Positions 16,168-23,441 of a stretch of DNA of 64,000 nucleotides are shown here, piece by piece. Both the position numbers and the translations under genes were made by a program. The DNA comes from Micromonospora sp. FIMYZ51. Its GTDB lineage: Bacteria > Actinomycetota > Actinomycetes > Mycobacteriales > Micromonosporaceae. The DNA lies in assembly GCF_038246755.1 (NCBI RefSeq), contig NZ_CP134706.1, forward strand, positions 3,596,001 to 3,660,000, written 5' to 3'. The notes beneath the pieces are model-generated. The model did not search any database and was not told where the DNA came from. It was given only the letters and a program-made list of their open reading frames with translations. The first letter of the stretch is position 1. The number at the start of each line of letters is the position of its first letter.

Positions 16168-16968
16168 GTGGCGCAGCGGACCGACATCCGGGCGGGGGTG
16201 CCTGGGGTGGGCCGGGTCCTGGTGGTCATCCCGACCTACAACGAGGCTGACAACGTCGCGGCGATCGTGCGGCGGGTACGTCAGGCCGCGCCGCAGGTGG
16301 AGATCCTGGTCGCCGACGACAACAGCCCCGACGGCACCGGTGCCGTGGCCGAGGAGATGGCCCGCGTCGACGGGCAGGTGCACGTGCTGCACCGCGACGG
16401 CAAACAGGGCCTGGGTGCGGCGTACCTGGCGGGGTTCGCGTGGGCGCGGCAGCGTGCCTACGACGCGGTGGTGGAGATGGACGCCGACGGTTCGCACGCC
16501 CCGGAGGATCTGCCGGCGCTGCTGCGCGCCGCCCGCGACGCCGACGTGGTGATCGGCTCGCGGTGGACACCGGGCGCGCGGGTGGTGAACTGGCCGCTGC
16601 GGCGGCTGGTGTTGTCGCGCTGCGGCAACCTGTACGCGCGCCTGGCGCTGGGGGTGCCGGTGGCCGACGCCACCGGCGGCTACCGGGTGTACCGGTCGAC
16701 GGTGTTGGACGCGCTGGAGCTGGAGTCGGTCTGCTCGCAGGGTTACTCGTTCCAGGTGGAGTTGTCCCGGTTGGCGCACCGGGCCGGGGCGCGGATCGTG
16801 GAGGTGCCGATCACGTTCGCCGAGCGGGAACGGGGGGCCAGCAAGATGAGTCCGCTGATCGTGGCCGAGGCGCTGTGGCGGATCACCGGCTGGGCGGTTC
16901 GGGACCGCCGTACGGCGATGCGGCGCGGGTGGCGTGCGGTGACCGTCGGGCAGGCCCGGTGGCCCTGA
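16168..16968 (+). CDS. ppm1: Polyprenol monophosphomannose synthase (dolichol-phosphate mannosyltransferase-like, GT2)
   Basis: 266 residues, GT-A fold. VVIPTYNEADNVAAIV near residue 20, VADDNSPDGTGAVAEEM, and VVEMDADGSHAPEDLPALL near 105 give the nucleotide-sugar and metal-binding DxD-type motifs. DVVIGSRWTPGARVVNWP and YSFQVELSRLAHRAGARIVEVPITFAERERGASKMS complete the family. It makes polyprenyl-phosphate-mannose, the donor for protein O-mannosylation and lipoglycans. No membrane segments; it probably works with the adjacent Lnt, as the fused mycobacterial enzyme does. GTG start preceded by GAGAGGGGG. Confidence 0.9.
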   Translation: MAQRTDIRAGVPGVGRVLVVIPTYNEADNVAAIVRRVRQAAPQVEILVADDNSPDGTGAVAEEMARVDGQVHVLHRDGKQGLGAAYLAGFAWARQRAYDAVVEMDADGSHAPEDLPALLRAARDADVVIGSRWTPGARVVNWPLRRLVLSRCGNLYARLALGVPVADATGGYRVYRSTVLDALELESVCSQGYSFQVELSRLAHRAGARIVEVPITFAERERGASKMSPLIVAEALWRITGWAVRDRRTAMRRGWRAVTVGQARWP

Positions 16969-17059
16969 GCGGCGGTCGTGTCATGCTTGAGGTACGCAGA
17001 CGGTCGCGCCTGCCGGGCGGGCCGCAGAGGTCGAGACGCCGTGCGGCGGATGGGGTGAT

Positions 17060-17620
17060 ATGCGCCGAGCAGTGAAGTTCGTGCCGTTGGTTCTGCTGGT
17101 GTCCGTGGCCGCGGAACTGGCCGTGTTCGTGCTGGTGGGCCGCACTATCGGGTTCGGCGCGGCGACGCTGCTGGTGTTCGCGGCCTCGCTGCTGGGGCTG
17201 GTGTTGCTGCGCCGGGAGGGGATCCGGGCGTGGCGGGGGTTCCGGGAGGCGGCGCGTTCCGGCCGGCCGCCGGGCCGTGAGGTGACCGAGGGTCTGGTGG
17301 GTCTGCTCGGTGCGCTGCTGCTGGCCACGCCGGGTCTGGTCAGTGCCCTGGTGGGGTTGGTGTTGTTGGTGCCGCCGGTGCGTCGGGTGGCGCGGGTCGG
17401 GATGCAGCGTTCCGCCGAGCGCCGGATGTCGTCGATGGCCGCCGGTGACCTGTTCGGGCCGCGTCGGGTGCGGGTGTACCGGGGTGCGCCGCAGGAGTCG
17501 GCCGAGCAGCCGGCGCAGCCGACCGCGAGCACCGGGCCCGCGTCGGTGGCGCAGCAGCAGCCGGTGGTGGACGGCGGCGGGGCCATCGAGGGTGAGATCG
17601 TGGAGCCGCGCCAGCGCTGA
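17060..17620 (+). CDS. FxsA family membrane protein
   Basis: 186 residues. Hydrophobic segments at about residues 6-28, 32-50 and 78-105 and the pattern PLVLLVSVAAELAVFVLVG, GATLLVFAASLLGLVLLRREG and GLLGALLLATPGLVSALVGLVLLVPPVR match the FxsA domain. The C-terminal 60 residues are Pro/Gln-rich and variable. The role of FxsA is poorly known (it was named for suppressing phage T7 exclusion by F plasmid when overproduced). A strong hairpin follows the stop. Confidence 0.85.
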   Translation: MRRAVKFVPLVLLVSVAAELAVFVLVGRTIGFGAATLLVFAASLLGLVLLRREGIRAWRGFREAARSGRPPGREVTEGLVGLLGALLLATPGLVSALVGLVLLVPPVRRVARVGMQRSAERRMSSMAAGDLFGPRRVRVYRGAPQESAEQPAQPTASTGPASVAQQQPVVDGGGAIEGEIVEPRQR

Positions 17621-17647
17621 GGCTGGTGCCCGCCGGTGAGAGACATG

Positions 17648-17682
17648 ACCGCGCCCCCGGGAGCAACTCCCGGGGGCGCGGT
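17648..17682. terminator. Bidirectional hairpin between fxsA-like gene and rbpA
   Basis: A perfect 16-bp inverted repeat (ACCGCGCCCCCGGGAG at 17648-17663, complement at 17667-17682) with a 3-base loop, midway between convergent stops. Confidence 0.9.
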
Positions 17683-17693
17683 GCGGGTACTGC

Positions 17694-18035
17694 TCAGGCG
17701 CGTCCGCGGCGGGTGCGGACCTCCTGCAACCGCTCGGCGAGGATGTCCTCCAGCTCGGCGATGGACCGCCGCTCCAGCAGCATGTCCCAGTGGGTACGCG
17801 GCGGCTTGGCCTTCTTCTGCTCCGGCTCGCTGCCGTCGACCAGCCGGGCCACGCTGCCGTCGAACTTGCATTCCCAGGTGGTGGGCACCTCGGCGTCGAC
17901 GGCGAACGGCACCTCGAACTGGTGTCCCTTGGCGCACAGGTACTCGCGGGTCTGCCGCGGCGCGAGCTCCGTGTTGCGGTCGGACTCGTAGCTCACCGCG
18001 CCCAGCCGGCTACCGCGCAGCATACGCTCGCCCAT
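17694..18035 (-). CDS. rbpA: RNA polymerase-binding protein RbpA
   Basis: 113 residues. Matches actinobacterial RbpA throughout: MGERMLRGSRLGAVSYESDRN (basic linker and sigma-contact regions are at the two ends), the core with C34 and C56 (EYLCAKGHQF, TWECKFDG), and RTHWDMLLERRSIAELEDILAERLQ, the C-terminal sigma-interaction helix. RbpA stabilises the open complex at group 1 and 2 sigma promoters. Good ribosome binding site (GAGGGGAAG). A SigR-type promoter lies about 45 bp upstream (18077-18104), matching the known oxidative-stress induction of rbpA in Streptomyces coelicolor. Confidence 0.95.
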   Translation of the reverse strand: MGERMLRGSRLGAVSYESDRNTELAPRQTREYLCAKGHQFEVPFAVDAEVPTTWECKFDGSVARLVDGSEPEQKKAKPPRTHWDMLLERRSIAELEDILAERLQEVRTRRGRA

Positions 18036-18076
18036 GATCGACTTCCCCTCTTCGGTGGTGCTGGTCCTGTCAGTGC

Positions 18077-18104
18077 AACGGTCCGTCGCCGCCGGGCCAT
18101 TCCC
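18077..18104 (-). promoter_or_regulatory. SigR/SigH-type promoter upstream of rbpA
   Basis: On the minus strand GGGAAT (18104-18099) is followed, after 18 bases, by CGTTG (18080-18076). This is the -35 GGAAT and -10 GTT of the thiol-stress sigma factors SigR (Streptomyces) and SigH (Mycobacterium) at the correct spacing. The transcription start would fall near 18068, leaving a leader of about 33 bases with a good ribosome binding site. Confidence 0.75.
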
Positions 18105-18266
18105 GGCCGTGCCGCGGGCGGCGGCGTTTCACGCGCTGCGCGGTCAACGGTAACCGGCCACGGCCGTGCCCCGGCCGGATCGGCGCGGCGGACCGTCGCC
18201 GCCAGCGGGAATGGTAGCCGGTCGGGTCACCGACGCGGGCAGGCCGGCACGCGAACCGCCGGGCGC

Positions 18267-18860
18267 TCAGCCCAGCCGTGGCGTCGGCGGCAACGGCAAC
18301 GGCAGGCCGGGCAGGCCGTCGAGGCTGCGCGCCACGTGTTCCTTGCCGGCGAAGTAGCGGCCCAGCGAGGCGTCGTCCTCGCGGGCGAAACGCCGGGCGT
18401 GCAGGTCCCGGTCGGCGTCGTAGGTCATCAACGGCACCGCGTAGCCGCAGGTGTCGCGGATCAGGTCGGCGTGTACGACGATGACGGCCCGTAGCCCGTG
18501 GTCGGTGGGGTCGATGTCCGGGAAACGTCGCACCAGGGTCGGGAAACGCGGGTCGTCGCGGAACACCGGTTCGCCCCGGCCGTGTACCCGCACGATGGTC
18601 GGCGGGCCGGAAAAGGCGCACCACATCACCGTGATCCGGCCGTTCTCCCGCAGGTGGGCCACGGTTTCGGCGTTGCTGCCGGCGAAGTCCAGGTAGGCCA
18701 CGGTCTGCTCGTCGAGCACCGCGAGGCTGCCGCGCAGCCCCTTCGGGGAGAGGTTGATCGTGCCGTCACCGGCCAGTGCAGCGGTCGCGGTGAAGAAGAT
18801 CGGCTGCTGCTCGATGAAGTCGCGTAGCCGCCCGGAGATGCGTTCGTACGTCTTTCCCAT
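18267..18860 (-). CDS. Pyridoxamine 5'-phosphate oxidase family protein
   Basis: About 197 residues. A PNPOx-like flavin-binding split barrel: IEQQPIFFTATAALAGDGTINLSPKGLRGSLAVLDEQTVAYLD near the N-terminus, then NAETVAHLRENGRITVMWCAFSGPPTIVRVHGRGEPV. The family binds FMN, F420 or haem; true vitamin B6 oxidase activity is unlikely for this subgroup. The C-terminus (GLPGLPLPLPPTPRLG) is Pro/Leu-rich. ATG 18860 chosen; ATG 18869 and 18872 are alternatives. The 231 bp between it and rbpA hold the rbpA promoter and nothing else I recognise. Confidence 0.8.
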   Translation of the reverse strand: MGKTYERISGRLRDFIEQQPIFFTATAALAGDGTINLSPKGLRGSLAVLDEQTVAYLDFAGSNAETVAHLRENGRITVMWCAFSGPPTIVRVHGRGEPVFRDDPRFPTLVRRFPDIDPTDHGLRAVIVVHADLIRDTCGYAVPLMTYDADRDLHARRFAREDDASLGRYFAGKEHVARSLDGLPGLPLPLPPTPRLG

Positions 18861-18985
18861 ACCGGACATCATCGCCCGGCCCGCCGCCCACCGACCGCGA
18901 TCATGCACTTCTGGTCGGCGGTCCGTGCGCCGAGCCGGTCGTGCGGAGCCGGTGACCGGCTGGACCGGCACCGGGACAGGGCGGG

Positions 18986-20107
18986 CTACCGGGGCGCGTT
19001 GGCGGCGCGGGTCAGGGCGGTGGCGAGGTCGGCGACCTGGCCGGCCAGTTGGGCCACCCGTTGGCGGGCCTCGTCGCGGTCCGTTTCGGTCGCGTGCAGT
19101 CGTACGGTCAGCTCGCCGTGGCGACGCTCGGCGGCGGCCAGCTCCGCGCGTACCGCGTCGAGGTCGGCGCGCACGGCGGCCAGTTCGGCGGCGGCCTGCC
19201 GCGCCGCCGCCTGGGCCCGGTCACGCTCGGCGGCGGCCTGTGCCCGGACCCGCGCGATCTCGGCCTCGACCGCCACCACCTGCGATCCGGCCTGGTCGGC
19301 GGTGGTACGGGCGTCGGTCAGCTCCGCCCGGGCCTGGTCGGCGGCGGTACGCGACCGGTCGACCTCCGCGCGCAGCTGGTCGGCCTGGGCGCGCAGCTGG
19401 TCGGCCTGGGCGGCGGCGTCGGCGGCGGTACGGGCGGCGTCGGCGCGGGCCGCGTCACGTTCGGCGGTCAGCTCGGCGCACCGGCGACGTTCGGTCTCCA
19501 GGTCGGCCTGCACCGCCGCCGAGCGGGTGCGGGCCTGGTCCCGATCGGCCTCGGCCTGTGCCCGCAGTGCCTGCGCGGCGGCGGCGGCGCGCCGCGCCTC
19601 GTCCCGGGCCGTCTCGGCCTGCCGGGCACGCTCGTCGGCGGCCTGGGCCGCGGCGACCGCCGCGGTGGTGTCGGCGCGAGCGGTGTCGCGTTCGGTGCGT
19701 GCGGCGTCGGCTTCCTGCCGGGCCCGGACGGTGGCGGCGGTGGCGTCCTCGGCCTCCCGGCGGGCCTCGTCGCGTTCCGTCTGCGCGGCGGCGACCGCGG
19801 TGGCCGTCTCCGCCCGGACCTGGGCGAGTTGACGCTCCACACCGGCCGGGGACAACTCGGCGTGCAGCGCCTCGGTAAGCGTCGCCACCACCTGGTCGAG
19901 CCGGTCCACCGCCTCCCAGGTGCGGGCCACCTGTCCGGGCAGGCCGGGGGCGTTGCGGTGGCGCATCCGGCTGTTACGCGAGGCCCGCTGGCAGGCGCCG
20001 TCGTTGTCCCGGCAGTAGCGGAACGGGCGGCCGGCACCGGCCCGCTGCGGCACGTCACGTCCGCAGTGGGCGCAGGGGCGGGTCTCGGCGGCGGGCTGGA
20101 CGTCCAT
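18986..20107 (-). CDS. Zinc-ribbon plus long coiled-coil protein of unknown function
   Basis: 373 residues. The first 45 residues hold a Cys motif (C12-AH-C15 ... RYCRDNDGACQRASRNSR) that looks like a small zinc ribbon. Residues 60-370 are an uninterrupted Ala/Arg/Glu/Gln-rich helix with heptads (RAETATAVAAAQTERDEARREAEDAT and similar), predicted to form a long coiled coil. No membrane segment. The architecture, a zinc ribbon followed by a rod, suggests a DNA-associated structural or KfrA-like protein, but I cannot name a family. The alanine-rich repeats make homology searches prone to false matches. Confidence 0.75.
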   Translation of the reverse strand: MDVQPAAETRPCAHCGRDVPQRAGAGRPFRYCRDNDGACQRASRNSRMRHRNAPGLPGQVARTWEAVDRLDQVVATLTEALHAELSPAGVERQLAQVRAETATAVAAAQTERDEARREAEDATAATVRARQEADAARTERDTARADTTAAVAAAQAADERARQAETARDEARRAAAAAQALRAQAEADRDQARTRSAAVQADLETERRRCAELTAERDAARADAARTAADAAAQADQLRAQADQLRAEVDRSRTAADQARAELTDARTTADQAGSQVVAVEAEIARVRAQAAAERDRAQAAARQAAAELAAVRADLDAVRAELAAAERRHGELTVRLHATETDRDEARQRVAQLAGQVADLATALTRAANAPR

Positions 20108-20163
20108 CGAACGGGCAGTCTAGTGGGGGGTGCCGACCCGTCCGCGGGCCCGTCGCCGCCGGT

Positions 20164-22368
20164 CTAGTCGGCGACCGAGACCACCTCGATCGGCTCACCG
20201 GCGGCCAGCGTCACGGTCGTCTCGCGGTAGGGGTCGGCGACCCGCAGCCGCTGCCGCACCGGCGAGCGCAGCCGGGCCCGGACCCGACCCGGCCGCCAGG
20301 TCAGCTCCTCGACGGTGACCCGGCCGGGGCAGCGCACGCCGCGTAGCGTCCCGCGTTCCAGTCCGGGCAGCGGCGCCGGCAACAGTCGTAGCCGGCCCGG
20401 CCGCCCCCGCACCAGCGATTCGATCACCACGGCCGGCAGGGTGTGCGCGGCGTCGGCGTTGTAGGTGACCCGCCCCGGGTTGTGCGCGCTCATCAGAGAC
20501 CGGAAGAACATGTCCCGGCCCACGATCTTGAGTAGGTTGGTGGCCACCAGGTTCCCGTCGCGCAGCCGGGCGGCGGCCAGCGCCCGGTGCAGGCTGCCGT
20601 GGGCCGACAGGTTCTCGTCGCCACGCCGACGCAGCGCCCGGTGCGCGGCGGCGGCCAGTTCCGGGGTGTCGTCGGGGTCGATCTCGTCCAGCGGCCACAC
20701 CGGATACAGGTGGCTGACGTGCCGGTGCTCCTCGTCGCCGCGGTAGCCGGGCCAGGCCCATTCCGCCAACGCCCCGTCGGAGTCGACGCGGTACGCCGGC
20801 AACCGGGCCAGCAGGTCGGTGAAGCGTTCGTCGCCGGTGAGCGTGGCGGCGACGGCAAGCGCGTGCCGGGCGGCGGCGATGTCCATGGTGGCGTTCACCG
20901 CGGCGGGCACCGGTTCGCCCGCCGCGTCCAGCGGCCCGGTCTCCGCCGAGTACGACGGCACGAACAGCACCGAGCCGTCGGGTGCGGTGACGGTGAGGAA
21001 GTCGACGAAGAACTCGGCCACCTCCACCAGCCAGCCGGCCACCTCACCGAGCGGCTCCCCGGTGACCAGATGATGCTCGTAGAGCGGGAACAGCAGCCAG
21101 TGCGCGCCCGGCAGCCATGCCGTGAACGGCCAGTCGGGATGGACGTGGAACAGGTGACCGTGCTCGCCGTCGGTGCGGCTGGGCGCCAGCAGTCCCCGTG
21201 CGCCGAAGACGGCGCGGGCGTTGGCCCGCCAGTGTTCGACCTGGTCGCGCAGCAGCCCGGCATGGGCGGCGGTGACCTCCGGCAGGGCGGCGATGTTCGC
21301 CGCGGCCAGTTGCAGGTTCAGGTTGGCGTCGGTGGTGAAGTCCCCGGCCCAGGCCGCGTCCCAGGAGCCGAGCCACAGCCCGGTCAGTCGGGGCGGCAGC
21401 ACCCCACTGGCGCTGAACAGCAGATACCGTCCGGCGTGGAACAACCGTTCCAGCAGCGCCGGGTCCAGGCGGTGCGGGTTCGCGGCCTGCCGGGCCAGCA
21501 GGTCAGCCACCGGCAGCGCCCGCTGCGCCGCCGGCACCTCCAGATCCAGCACCACCCGCCGGTACGCCGGGGCGTGCCGCGCCACATGCCGGTCCAGCAG
21601 CGCCTGGTAGTCGGCGTCGCGGTGACCGGCCAGCCGGCGGGCCAGCGCCTGCGTACGCCAGGTCGCCTCGGGCCGGTCGAGCACGGTCAACAGCAGCGCC
21701 GGGCCGTGCACCCGCACCCGGTCACCGTCGAGTTCCACGTCGCCGCGCAGCAGGGTCAACCCCTCGACGCCGTACGCGCCGCCGACCTGCGGATAGCGGC
21801 CCCGCACCCGCAGGAACACCAACCCGTCGCGCCGGTACGCGGACACCGCGTAGCGCACCTCGTCGGGACAGCCGGGCAGCTCACCGGTGGCGCCGACCAC
21901 ACAGGCCCCCAGGTCCAACCGGGTGACCACCAGCCGGTCGGCGCGGGAGACGAACGAGCGGCGTTGCCCACCGGCCCAGCGGACCACCACCTCGCCGGTG
22001 TCGAAGTCGGTGTGCCGGCGGTAGTCGCGTACCGGTGTCGGTTCGGGCACGTCGACGGTGAGTGCGAAGCCGGGATGGAACGACTGCGTCCAGCGCAGTG
22101 GTGTGTCGCCGGCCAGCAGCCGGCCGGCTTCGGCGCGGCGGCCGGCGAGGATGAGTTGCCGGATCCGGGGCAGCAGCGCGGCCAGTTGCGGCGCTCGGGC
22201 GTGGCGGGTGCCGTTGGGCAGCACGAACCGGTGGTGGTTGACGACGATGCGTTCGGCGTGTGGCCGGCCGTACACCATGATCCCGTACTCGCCGTTGCCG
22301 GCGAGGAAGGCGTCCTCCCAGCTCGACGCGGGCTCGGTGTCCCAGATCCGGTGGGTCGGCCCGGTCAC
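20164..22368 (-). CDS. Glycoside hydrolase family 95-like protein (alpha-L-fucosidase type)
   Basis: 734 residues, no signal peptide, so intracellular. N-terminal beta-sandwich (FLAGNGEYGIMVYGRPHAERIVVNHHRF), then the catalytic barrel: FSASGVLPPRLTGLWLGSWDAAWAGDF near 318-344 and DANLNLQLAAANIA with N349 and N351, matching the two asparagines that activate the catalytic water in GH95. EHRHVSHLYPVWP corresponds to the conserved HRHxSHL segment. GH95 enzymes remove alpha-1,2-L-fucose (or galactose) from beta-galactosides. GTG start overlaps the LacI gene by four bases; third gene of a GH3-LacI-GH95 operon. The exact sugar (fucose or L-galactose) is inferred from family and context. Confidence 0.82.
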   Translation of the reverse strand: MTGPTHRIWDTEPASSWEDAFLAGNGEYGIMVYGRPHAERIVVNHHRFVLPNGTRHARAPQLAALLPRIRQLILAGRRAEAGRLLAGDTPLRWTQSFHPGFALTVDVPEPTPVRDYRRHTDFDTGEVVVRWAGGQRRSFVSRADRLVVTRLDLGACVVGATGELPGCPDEVRYAVSAYRRDGLVFLRVRGRYPQVGGAYGVEGLTLLRGDVELDGDRVRVHGPALLLTVLDRPEATWRTQALARRLAGHRDADYQALLDRHVARHAPAYRRVVLDLEVPAAQRALPVADLLARQAANPHRLDPALLERLFHAGRYLLFSASGVLPPRLTGLWLGSWDAAWAGDFTTDANLNLQLAAANIAALPEVTAAHAGLLRDQVEHWRANARAVFGARGLLAPSRTDGEHGHLFHVHPDWPFTAWLPGAHWLLFPLYEHHLVTGEPLGEVAGWLVEVAEFFVDFLTVTAPDGSVLFVPSYSAETGPLDAAGEPVPAAVNATMDIAAARHALAVAATLTGDERFTDLLARLPAYRVDSDGALAEWAWPGYRGDEEHRHVSHLYPVWPLDEIDPDDTPELAAAAHRALRRRGDENLSAHGSLHRALAAARLRDGNLVATNLLKIVGRDMFFRSLMSAHNPGRVTYNADAAHTLPAVVIESLVRGRPGRLRLLPAPLPGLERGTLRGVRCPGRVTVEELTWRPGRVRARLRSPVRQRLRVADPYRETTVTLAAGEPIEVVSVAD

Positions 22369-23441
22369 GGCGCCGCCGGGTTCAATGCCGCGACGGTGCC
22401 CGGCGCGACGGGTGCCACGGCCGTGCTGTCGCGGACCGTCAACCGGGGCGGCAGCAGGGTGCTCTCCGGTACCGGTTCGTCGCGCAGCTTGCGCATCAGC
22501 AGCGACACGGCGTGCCGGCCGATCTCCTCGGCCGGCACCGGCACGGAGGTGAGCCGGGGGCTGGCGTGCTCGGCGAACTGATCCGGGCAGACCGCCACCA
22601 CCGACACGTCCTGCGGCACCCGCCGGCCCAGCGCCGCCAGCGTCGCCTGCACCGGCCCGACGGCCGCCTCGTTCTGCACGACCAGCCCCGAGATGCCGGG
22701 GTGCCGGGCGAACAGGTCGACCACCTGCTGGTGCACCTCGGCGGCGTTCTCCGCGCACGGCAGCGCCACCGCGTCGACGCCGTGCCGGGCGGCGGCCTCC
22801 AGCACCCCGGCGCGGGTGCGGTGCGCGAAGCCGGTGCCCCGGTCGTAGACGGCGGCGGGGGCACCGAGCAGCGCCACCCGCCGGTGGCCGAGCCGCGCCA
22901 GGTGCTCCACGCAGACCTGCCCGGCGCGGTGGAAGTCCAGGTCCACACAGGTCAGGCCGCAGGTCTCGGCGGGCAGGCCGATCAGTACGCTGGGTCGGCC
23001 CAACTCGTGCAGCAACGGCACCCGCGCGTCGTGCAGTTCCACGTCCATCAGCAGCACCCCGTCGACCAGGGCGCCGGCGGCGATGCGGCGCAGCCCCGCC
23101 GGCCCCTCGTCGGAGGTGAGCAGCAGCACGTCGTGGTCGTGGCGGCGGGCGGAGGTCACCACCGCCGTGGCGAACTGCATCACCACCGGCACCTGGATGC
23201 CCGAGCGCAGCGGCAGCACCAGGGCGATCACGTTGGATCGGCGGCTGGCCAGGGCCCGGGCGCCGGCGTTGGGGTGGTAGCCGAGCAACCGGATGCTTGC
23301 CATCACCCGGTTGCGGGTCACCTCGGAGATGGCCCGTTTGCCGCTGAGCACGTACGACACGGTGCTCACCGCGACACCGGCGTGCCGGGCCACGTCGGCG
23401 ATGGTGGGCTGGCCCGACGGTACCCGCCCGCGCCCGCTCAC
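22365..23441 (-). CDS. LacI family transcriptional repressor
   Basis: 358 residues. Helix-turn-helix at residues 13-60 (TIADVARHAGVAVSTVSYVLSGKRAISEVTRNRV, with the LacI hinge RALASRRSNVIALVLP), then a periplasmic-binding-protein-like sensor ending in a conserved LTSVPVPAEEIGRHAVSLL. Probably senses an oligosaccharide or monosaccharide released by the flanking enzymes. It lies inside the operon, overlapping both GH3 and GH95 genes by four bases (GTGA). Two matching palindromes CGAAGCGCTTCG occur upstream of GH3 (25914-25929, 25992-26003), the expected operator type, so it likely autoregulates the whole operon. Confidence 0.92.
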   Translation of the reverse strand: MSGRGRVPSGQPTIADVARHAGVAVSTVSYVLSGKRAISEVTRNRVMASIRLLGYHPNAGARALASRRSNVIALVLPLRSGIQVPVVMQFATAVVTSARRHDHDVLLLTSDEGPAGLRRIAAGALVDGVLLMDVELHDARVPLLHELGRPSVLIGLPAETCGLTCVDLDFHRAGQVCVEHLARLGHRRVALLGAPAAVYDRGTGFAHRTRAGVLEAAARHGVDAVALPCAENAAEVHQQVVDLFARHPGISGLVVQNEAAVGPVQATLAALGRRVPQDVSVVAVCPDQFAEHASPRLTSVPVPAEEIGRHAVSLLMRKLRDEPVPESTLLPPRLTVRDSTAVAPVAPGTVAALNPAAP

